Source of the DNA: Thiobacillus sp. UBA2186 | GTDB taxonomy: Bacteria > Pseudomonadota > Gammaproteobacteria > Burkholderiales > Thiobacillaceae | Length of the DNA: 10,190 nt | NCBI GenBank assembly: GCA_002327405.1 | Contig: DCVO01000008.1 | Span: forward strand, 1-10,190 | Reading direction: 5' to 3' | Shown: positions 5,431-10,190 of the stretch, piece after piece | Position numbering within the stretch: position 1 is the stretch's first letter | How the letters are laid out: every line of letters starts with the position of its first letter | The notes under the pieces: generated by a model | The model's input: the letters and a program-made list of their open reading frames with translations, nothing else | Told to the model about the DNA's origin: nothing | Database searches by the model: none | Made by a program: the position numbers and the translations under genes

Positions 5431-6377
5431 TGGATCACTTCCACGAGCACTCCGGCGACAACGTCATGCATTACCACCCGCACAGCCACGGCCATCGCGC
5501 CTTCGGCTGGGCGCTCCTGTTCACCCTCGGATTTGCCGCGGTCGAAGCCGTCGTCGGCCTGGCGGCCAATTCGCTCGCCCTGGTCGCGGATGCGGGACAC
5601 ATGCTGACCGACAGCCTGTCGCTCGGGCTTGCCGCACTGGCCGCCTGGCTGGCGCGCCGCCCGCCCTCGGCACAGCATTCCTACGGCCTGGCCCGCGCCG
5701 AAGTCGTGTCAGCCCTGATAAACAGCCTGATCATGCTGGCACTGGTCGCTTTCATTGTTTACGAAGCCTGGCAGCGCTTCACTGCGCCGCGCGAAGTTCA
5801 GGGCACGATGGTCTTCGTGGTGGCGCTGATCGGGCTGGGCGTCAATCTGGCCGTCGGCTGGCTGCTGATGCACGGCGAGGAAAGCCTCAACCGCAGCGCG
5901 GCCCTGCTGCATGTGGCCGGCGATGCGCTGGGCTCCGTCGCCGCGCTGGCTGCCGGCCTCATCATCATGCTCACCGGCTGGACGCCGATCGACCCCATTT
6001 TGTCGGTGGTGATCTCGCTGCTGATCCTGGTTTCCACGCTCAACCTGCTGCGCAAGTCGCTGCATGTGCTGATGGAAGGCGTGCCCTCCAACATCGACCT
6101 CAACGTGGTAGGGCAAAGGCTGGCACAACTGGAGCACGTGGCGCGGGTCCACGACCTCCACATCTGGACCCTGGCCAGCGGGCAGATCGCCCTGTCCGCC
6201 CACCTCGACGTGAAGGAGCTCGCACACTGGCCGCAGGTGCTCGCCGGCGCGCAGGCGCTGCTGCAAAAGGATTTCGGCATCGGCCACATCACCCTGCAAC
6301 CCGAAGTCATTGCGCCGGTGCCCGTCACCCTGCACGCCAGGCGCCCGCAAGACCCGCCGCATGACCACGCTCAGTGA
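5430..6377 (+). CDS. Cation diffusion facilitator family metal efflux transporter (ZitB/CzcD-like)
   Basis: This inner-membrane antiporter should export Zn2+, possibly Cd2+ or Co2+, in exchange for protons. The 315-aa protein opens with a histidine-rich tail (residues 1-23, nine His), then six hydrophobic segments. The paired metal site is complete: H57-x3-D61 in the ADAGHMLTD block of TM2, and H161-x3-D165 in LLHVAGDALGS of TM5. HxxxD in both helices is typical of zinc-type members. A cytoplasmic domain with VHDLHIWTLASGQIALSAHL (about 240-260) follows, the usual ferredoxin-like regulatory domain. The C-terminal tail again ends in histidines (PPHDHAQ). I chose ATG 5430, which shares one base with the nagZ stop; a GTG one codon earlier is less likely. 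The end overlaps the uracil-DNA glycosylase start by 17 bases. Confidence 0.93.
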   Translation: MDHFHEHSGDNVMHYHPHSHGHRAFGWALLFTLGFAAVEAVVGLAANSLALVADAGHMLTDSLSLGLAALAAWLARRPPSAQHSYGLARAEVVSALINSLIMLALVAFIVYEAWQRFTAPREVQGTMVFVVALIGLGVNLAVGWLLMHGEESLNRSAALLHVAGDALGSVAALAAGLIIMLTGWTPIDPILSVVISLLILVSTLNLLRKSLHVLMEGVPSNIDLNVVGQRLAQLEHVARVHDLHIWTLASGQIALSAHLDVKELAHWPQVLAGAQALLQKDFGIGHITLQPEVIAPVPVTLHARRPQDPPHDHAQ

Positions 6378-6990
6378 CTGCCGCGAATGCCCGCGCCTGG
6401 CCGCCTTCCTCGACCAGGTCAAGGCCGGCAACCCCGCCTACCACTGCAAGCCGGTGCTGCCATTCGGCGCAGCAAGCCCGCGCCTGCTCATCGTCGGCCT
6501 GGCGCCGGGCATGCACGGCGCCAACCGCAGCGGCCGCCCCTTCACCGGCGACCATGCCGGCATCCTGCTGTACGAGACCCTGCACCGCTTCGGCTTCGCC
6601 AGCCGGCCGGTGTCGACATCCGCCGACGACGGACTGGAACTCATCGGCTGCCGCATCACCAACGCGGTCAAATGCCTGCCGCCGGCGAACAAGCCGGAAA
6701 CCGCCGAGATCAAACAGTGCAACCGCCATCTCGAGGCGGAACTGTCAACACTCCGGCCCGGAACCGCCCTGCTCGCGCTCGGCAACGTCGCCCACGCCGC
6801 CGTGCTCATGGCCATGGGGCTGAAGGCCAAATCCCGCGCCTTCGGCCATGGCGCCGTGCACGAACTGCCCGCCGGCCTGCGCCTGTACGACTCCTACCAC
6901 TGCTCCCGCTACAATACCCAGACCAGGCGCCTCACGACCGAAATGTTCCGGGACGTGTTCGCGCGCATCGTCAAAGACTTCAAGGAGTAG
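6361..6990 (+). CDS. Uracil-DNA glycosylase, family 5-like (UDGb), iron-sulfur type
   Basis: The enzyme removes uracil, and in family 5 also other deaminated bases, from DNA to start base-excision repair. The 209-aa product carries motif A as GLAPGMHGANRSGRPFTGD (46-64), where family 5 lacks the catalytic Asp/Asn of other UDGs. It carries the block NAVKCLPPANKP (101-112) and the C-terminal SYHCSRYNTQT (178-188) with H180. Four cysteines, C7, C10, C105 and C120 (spacing CxxC and Cx14C), match the 4Fe-4S ligands of family 4/5 enzymes. The ATG at 6361 lies inside the end of the transporter gene. An in-frame ATG at 6310 would add 17 unrelated residues and is rejected. The stop is followed 2 bases later by the tautomerase ATG. 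Confidence 0.92.
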   Translation: MTTLSDCRECPRLAAFLDQVKAGNPAYHCKPVLPFGAASPRLLIVGLAPGMHGANRSGRPFTGDHAGILLYETLHRFGFASRPVSTSADDGLELIGCRITNAVKCLPPANKPETAEIKQCNRHLEAELSTLRPGTALLALGNVAHAAVLMAMGLKAKSRAFGHGAVHELPAGLRLYDSYHCSRYNTQTRRLTTEMFRDVFARIVKDFKE

Positions 6991-6992
6991 CC

Positions 6993-7181
6993 ATGCCCGT
7001 CGTCTCCATCAAGCTCGCCGGCAAGCTCACGCGCGCGCAGAAGAAAGCCATCGCCGAGGAAATCACCGCGACGCTGGAAAAGCACGCCGACAAGCCGGCG
7101 CGCTACACCTACATCTCGTTCGAAGAACTGCCGGAAGAGAACTGGGCCATCGCCGGCGTGCTGCTGGACGAAGACGAGTAG
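6993..7181 (+). CDS. 4-oxalocrotonate tautomerase-like small protein
   Basis: The 62-aa product begins MPVVSIKLAGKLTRAQKKAI. After removal of Met, the N-terminal proline would be the catalytic base of the tautomerase superfamily, and 62 residues is the classic 4-OT subunit length. The middle (KKAIAEEITATLEKHADKP) is the helix that follows the first strand, and YTYISFEELPEENWAIAGVLL gives the second strand and hairpin. Substrate is unknown. No aromatic-degradation genes are nearby, so a catabolic role is not indicated. AAGGAG at 982-987 of the 6,000s (6982-6987), overlapping the previous stop, provides a strong SD with a 5-nt spacer. It is likely the last gene of the operon before the repeat at 7198-7275. 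Confidence 0.88.
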   Translation: MPVVSIKLAGKLTRAQKKAIAEEITATLEKHADKPARYTYISFEELPEENWAIAGVLLDEDE

Positions 7182-7197
7182 AAAACCTTCAGGATTA

Positions 7198-7275
7198 ACA
7201 GGGAGGAATGGGAGGTAAGGGAGGGCAGTTGAACTATCTATTGTTTTCCTCCCTCAACCTCACTTACCTCCCTGT
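7198..7275 (+). promoter_or_regulatory. Purine-rich imperfect hairpin with G-quadruplex motif in the uvrC leader
   Basis: A purine-rich arm (7198-7225) is answered by its near reverse complement (7248-7275), starting with ACAGGGAGG/CCTCCCTGT at the outer ends. On the plus strand 7201-7225 holds four GGG tracts with loops AGGAAT, AGGTAA and A, which satisfies the usual G3N1-7 quadruplex pattern. The unit GGGAGGwAA/AAT is repeated about every 9 nt. It lies between the tautomerase stop and the uvrC start. It could end the upstream transcript, affect uvrC expression, or simply be a dispersed repeat. There is no clear U-run after the stem. Confidence 0.55.
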
Positions 7276-7286
7276 AAACATTCTGA

Positions 7287-9089
7287 ATGTTCGATCTCAA
7301 GACCTTTCTCGCCACGCTGCCCAACCTCCCCGGCGTCTACCGCATGATCGGGGCGGACGAGGCCGTGCTCTACGTGGGCAAGGCGCGCGACCTTAAGAAA
7401 CGCGTCTCCAGTTATTTCAACAAAAGCGGACTGTCGCCGCGCATCCGGCTGATGGTGGCGAAAATCGCGCGCGTCGACATCACGGTCACGCGTACCGAGG
7501 CCGAGGCGCTCTTGCTGGAAAACAACCTCATCAAGACGCTGAGCCCCCGCTACAACATCCTGTTTCGCGACGACAAGTCCTATCCCTACCTGATGATCTC
7601 CGGCCATGCCTCGCCGCGTCTGGCCTACTACCGCGGCACCCAGGACAGGAAAAGCCGCTACTTCGGCCCCTACCCCAACGCCTGGGCGGTGCGCGAGACC
7701 GTCAATCTGGTGCAGCGCGTGTTCGGCTTACGCACTTGCGAAGACAGCGTGTTCGCCAACCGATCGAGGCCCTGCCTGCTCTACCAGATCAAGCGCTGCA
7801 GCGGCCCCTGCGTGAACGCCATCAGCCCCGAAGACTACGCCGCCGACGTGAAGCGTGCCGTGCTGTTCCTGGAAGGCAAAGAAGACGAACTGCTGCAGGA
7901 CCTGACTGCGCGCATGCAGGCGGCTGCGGAAAAACTCGAATTCGAACTGGCGGCCGGCTACCGCAACCAGATCCAGAACATCGCCAGGGTGCGCGAACAG
8001 CAGGTGATCGAAGGCGGAGCCGAGCGCGATGCCGACATCATCGCCGCAGTCATGGAACAGGGCGTGTGGTGCGTCGCTCTGGCCATGGTGCGCGGCGGCC
8101 GCCATCTGGGCGACCGCCATTTCTTTCCCAAAAACACCGAGGCAGTCAGCGGCGCCGAGGTGCTGGAAGCCTTCATCGAGCAGCATTACCAGGACAAGCC
8201 CATTCCGCCCCGCATCATCGTGAACCAGCCGCTGGATGCCGCAGCCCTTGGCGAACTCCTGTCCGACCAGGCCGGGCACAAGGTGCGCGTGATACACAAT
8301 CCCCAGGGCGAGAGCAAGGTGTGGCTGGCCATGGCCGAGAAAGGCGCGCAGATCGCCGTCATGCAGCAGCAGGCGCAAAGCGCCAGCCAGGAAGCTCGGC
8401 TCGGTGCGCTGCGCGAGGCACTCGATCTGCCGGGGCTAAACCGCATCGAATGCTTCGACATCAGCCACACCATGGGCGAAGCCACGGTGGCCTCGTGCGT
8501 GGTGTACGACCAGGGCAAGATGCAGAACAGCGAATATCGTCGCTACAACATCAGCGGCATCACGCCCGGCGATGACTATGCCGCCATGCGCGACGCGCTG
8601 ACCCGGCGCTACCGCAAGCTGCAGGAGACCTGCGAAGGCGACGGCAAGCGACCGGACCTTGTGCTGATCGACGGCGGCGCAGGCCAGCTCAATGTCGCAA
8701 AGGAGGTGATGGCGGAACTGGGCGCCTCCGACATCGTACTCATCGGCGTGGCCAAGGGGCCGGAGCGCAAGGCCGGCCTGGAAGAACTGGTGTTCACCGA
8801 CGGGCGCACGCGGCAGCTCAGGCCCGACGACCCCGCCCTGCATCTCATCCAGACCATACGCGACGAGGCGCACCGCTTCGCCATCACCGGCCACCGCGCC
8901 AAGCGCGGCAAGGCGCGCGTGGGCTCGAAGCTGGAAGACATTCCCGGCGTGGGGCCGTCGCGCCGGCGCAACCTGCTCGCCGCCTTCGGCGGCCTGGACG
9001 GCGTGCGCGAGGCGACGGTGGAGGATCTGTGCCGGGTCGAGGGCGTCAGCCGCAAGCTCGCGGAGCAGATCCACGCGGCGCTGCGCTGA
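7287..9089 (+). CDS. uvrC: UvrABC excinuclease subunit C
   Basis: UvrC makes the 3' and 5' incisions flanking a DNA lesion after UvrA-UvrB recognition in nucleotide excision repair. The 600-aa protein is full length. The N-terminal GIY-YIG nuclease is seen as GVYRM (16-20) and LYVGKARDLKKRV (28-40). Four cysteines C151, C163, C171 and C175 match the conserved UvrC set associated with an iron-sulfur cluster. A UVR (UvrB-binding) helix pair lies near 195-235. The RNase H-like nuclease follows with D391 in FDISH and D462 in LIDGG, and GVAKGPERKAGLE. Tandem helix-hairpin-helix motifs end the protein, with IPGVGPSRRRNLLAAFGG starting near 552. The ATG at 7287 has no good SD, so translation may be modest or depend on the leader. 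Neighbouring uracil glycosylase suggests a loose DNA-repair grouping. Confidence 0.97.
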   Translation: MFDLKTFLATLPNLPGVYRMIGADEAVLYVGKARDLKKRVSSYFNKSGLSPRIRLMVAKIARVDITVTRTEAEALLLENNLIKTLSPRYNILFRDDKSYPYLMISGHASPRLAYYRGTQDRKSRYFGPYPNAWAVRETVNLVQRVFGLRTCEDSVFANRSRPCLLYQIKRCSGPCVNAISPEDYAADVKRAVLFLEGKEDELLQDLTARMQAAAEKLEFELAAGYRNQIQNIARVREQQVIEGGAERDADIIAAVMEQGVWCVALAMVRGGRHLGDRHFFPKNTEAVSGAEVLEAFIEQHYQDKPIPPRIIVNQPLDAAALGELLSDQAGHKVRVIHNPQGESKVWLAMAEKGAQIAVMQQQAQSASQEARLGALREALDLPGLNRIECFDISHTMGEATVASCVVYDQGKMQNSEYRRYNISGITPGDDYAAMRDALTRRYRKLQETCEGDGKRPDLVLIDGGAGQLNVAKEVMAELGASDIVLIGVAKGPERKAGLEELVFTDGRTRQLRPDDPALHLIQTIRDEAHRFAITGHRAKRGKARVGSKLEDIPGVGPSRRRNLLAAFGGLDGVREATVEDLCRVEGVSRKLAEQIHAALR

Positions 9090-9107
9090 AAATCGATGGG
9101 GTCAAGA

Positions 9108-9142
9108 CAACCGGGTCAGACGCGAGCGCTCTGACCCGGTTG
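9108..9142. terminator. Perfect 13-bp inverted repeat between convergent uvrC and yqeY-like gene
   Basis: CAACCGGGTCAGA (9108-9120) pairs perfectly with TCTGACCCGGTTG (9130-9142) around a 9-nt GC-rich loop, 19 bases after the uvrC stop and 36 bases from the stop of the minus-strand gene. Position between convergent genes suits a bidirectional terminator, but neither strand has a T-run after the stem, so it may instead be a transcript-stabilising hairpin or a dispersed repeat. Confidence 0.5.
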
Positions 9143-9177
9143 ATGCTGTCGCCCCGGCAGCCGAAGGGCTCTGCGGC

Positions 9178-9618
9178 TCAACCCGCGAGCGCTTCCGTCA
9201 CCCAGCCGTTGGCCTGCTTCGCATCGAAGCTGGTGCCGAATTTCGCCTTCAGCGCGCCCATGACCGCGCCCATCTGCTTCGGCGAACGGTCGGCGAGGCC
9301 GGCGACGGTTTCGGCGATGAAGGCCTTCACCTCGGCTTCGCCCGCCATCGGCGGCAGGTAGGCGGTGAGGATGACGGATTCCTGTTCCAGCGCCGCACGG
9401 CGGTCGGCGTCCTTGATCACGCCGAGCGCTTCCTGGTTGTTCTTCAGGAACTTGCGGATGGTCTGCTGCACCTCGTCGTCGGTGCTCTCGCGGTTGCCGG
9501 CGTTCTTGCCGACCATCTCGGCTTCGCCGATCAGGGTGCTGAGCAGGGTGGCGCGCACGCCGTCGGCGGCCTTGCGTGCGAGCATGGAATCTTTTTTCAG
9601 TTGGGCGAGCAGGCTCAT
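9178..9618 (-). CDS. GatB/YqeY domain-containing protein
   Basis: The 146-aa product has the YqeY pattern: N-terminal helix MSLLAQLKKDSMLARKAADG, then RATLLSTLIGEAEMVGKN, a conserved VQQTIRKFLKNNQEAL helix, EQESVILTAYLPPMAGEAEV (the I-L-x-x-Y-L-P block is the family hallmark), and SPKQMGAVMGALKAKFG near the end. The fold is shared with the tail domain of the GatB amidotransferase subunit. The cellular role of stand-alone YqeY is not established, though tRNA-related functions are often suggested. The sequence is a little divergent from the usual rpsU-linked YqeY, and no rpsU is next to it here. On the minus strand GGAG (9625-9628) precedes the ATG with a 6-nt spacer, a good SD. The 111-bp gap upstream presumably holds its promoter, but I see no strong -35/-10 pair. 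Confidence 0.85.
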   Translation of the reverse strand: MSLLAQLKKDSMLARKAADGVRATLLSTLIGEAEMVGKNAGNRESTDDEVQQTIRKFLKNNQEALGVIKDADRRAALEQESVILTAYLPPMAGEAEVKAFIAETVAGLADRSPKQMGAVMGALKAKFGTSFDAKQANGWVTEALAG

Positions 9619-9729
9619 GGGCGACTCCGTTGGGTTCGGTTGCGCACTGGGCGCGATTCGAGCCCAGCGCGTGTTGCAAGGCGGCCGAGTTTACCCCAGC
9701 CCGCCACGGCCCGAACACCGCTTTGCGGA

Positions 9730-10190
9730 TCAGCCGTTCGCGGGCACGTGAGCAAGCTGCAGCCGACGCTCTACCCGAAGCTGGAAGCAGCCGCGCGCGG
9801 TCTTCTCGATGCGGATCGGCGCATTGCGCTCGATGAGTCGGCGGGCCAGCAGGATCAGACGCGCTTCGAGATTGTCACTGATGTCGGGCAGGCGGATGCG
9901 GGGGTCGAGCCGCAGCTCGCGGTTGCTGAAGGCGGTGCGGCCGGTTTCGACATGGTCGCTCAGCAGTGCCCACAGGATCGACCCGGCCACGCCTTTTATC
10001 AGGTAGTCGGTGTCGATGAAGATGCTGTCATTCTCGGCAAAATGGCGTACCTGCAGGGGCGGGCCCGCCGACGAGGGTGCGGCCGGCGAGGGGCGAGGGG
10101 AGGCCCGGACCTCGTCGCGGGAATCCGTCGGGCCGTGGTGCAGGAGCTGGATGGCCGCCCCCAGTCCGCCCGCGAGGGAAACCATGACGT
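9730..10190 (-). CDS. Protein of unknown function, C-terminal part (5' end probably beyond the window)
   Basis: The frame is open to the right edge. An ATG at 10185 exists but has little leader in view, so the true start is probably outside. The visible residues begin with a short helix-like SLAGGLGAAIQLL, then a proline/serine-rich linker, then a compact domain from about HFAENDSIFIDTDYLIKGVAG to RGCFQLRVERRLQL. That domain has a regular pattern: DYLIKGVAGSILWALL, a FSNRELRLDPRIRLPDISDN segment, LEARLILLARRLIERN, and strand-like IRIEKTARGCFQLRV. It resembles the winged-helix output domain of regulators such as response-regulator or sensor proteins, and I vaguely associate it with GAF-containing proteins, but I cannot name the family. 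The stop lies 111 bases upstream of the YqeY-like start on the same strand, so the two may be co-transcribed. Confidence 0.65.
   Translation of the reverse strand, partial: VMVSLAGGLGAAIQLLHHGPTDSRDEVRASPRPSPAAPSSAGPPLQVRHFAENDSIFIDTDYLIKGVAGSILWALLSDHVETGRTAFSNRELRLDPRIRLPDISDNLEARLILLARRLIERNAPIRIEKTARGCFQLRVERRLQLAHVPANG

Noticed and set aside
9108..9142. Classical rho-independent terminator of uvrC
   Set aside because: The stem is perfect, but neither strand has the T-run expected after it, so it is kept only as a tentative terminator.

Overview
The window looks like a chromosomal segment of a betaproteobacterium, most likely in the Nitrosomonadales/Gallionellales/Rhodocyclales range. 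This rests on recognising protein families (a small 'MSDDK...' protein, the COG0731-type radical SAM protein, the acpS-nagZ pair, uvrC), on high GC coding sequence, and on gene-encoded CCA on the tRNA. Assignment below class level is inference.

Layout. Positions 1-705 (+) hold the end of a flavin/NAD(P)H ferredoxin-reductase-like protein and a small conserved protein of unknown function. Convergent to them, 716-2209 (-) encodes a 497-aa protein I do not recognise, with at best a PilZ-like block in its C-terminal third. A 540-bp gap (2210-2748) follows. It contains two 5' halves of a tRNA-Ser gene, each broken at the same place in the anticodon loop by a cluster of hairpins, directly upstream of an intact tRNA-Ser(UGA) at 2749-2836. 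From 2878 to 7181 (+) there is a compact gene string: radical SAM protein, acpS, nagZ, a CDF zinc/cadmium exporter, a family-5-like uracil-DNA glycosylase and a 4-oxalocrotonate-tautomerase-like protein. Most junctions overlap by 1-17 bases, so this reads as one operon. uvrC (7287-9089) follows after a purine-rich inverted repeat. On the minus strand lie a GatB/YqeY-domain protein (9178-9618) and the 3' part of a gene running off the right edge.

The two most interesting structures are not ordinary genes. (1) The interrupted tRNA-Ser half-repeats at 2417-2784: three 36-nt copies of the tRNA 5' half, all ending at the second anticodon base. Two are followed by inserts of 157 and 60 nt made of short hairpins, then by the 3' strand of the anticodon stem and a T6 run. 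(2) A 234-bp miniature transposon-like element (3737-3970) with perfect 17-bp terminal inverted repeats and a 5-bp ATGAT direct repeat. It has landed exactly in the ATGA stop/start overlap between the radical SAM gene and acpS. The duplicated target gives each gene back its own stop or start, and an 80-codon open frame crosses the element and again ends in an ATGA overlap with acpS.

Functionally the operon mixes coenzyme/lipid carrier activation (AcpS), cell-wall recycling (NagZ), metal efflux (CDF) and DNA repair (uracil glycosylase, then UvrC). Apart from the repair genes lying close together there is no single obvious pathway.
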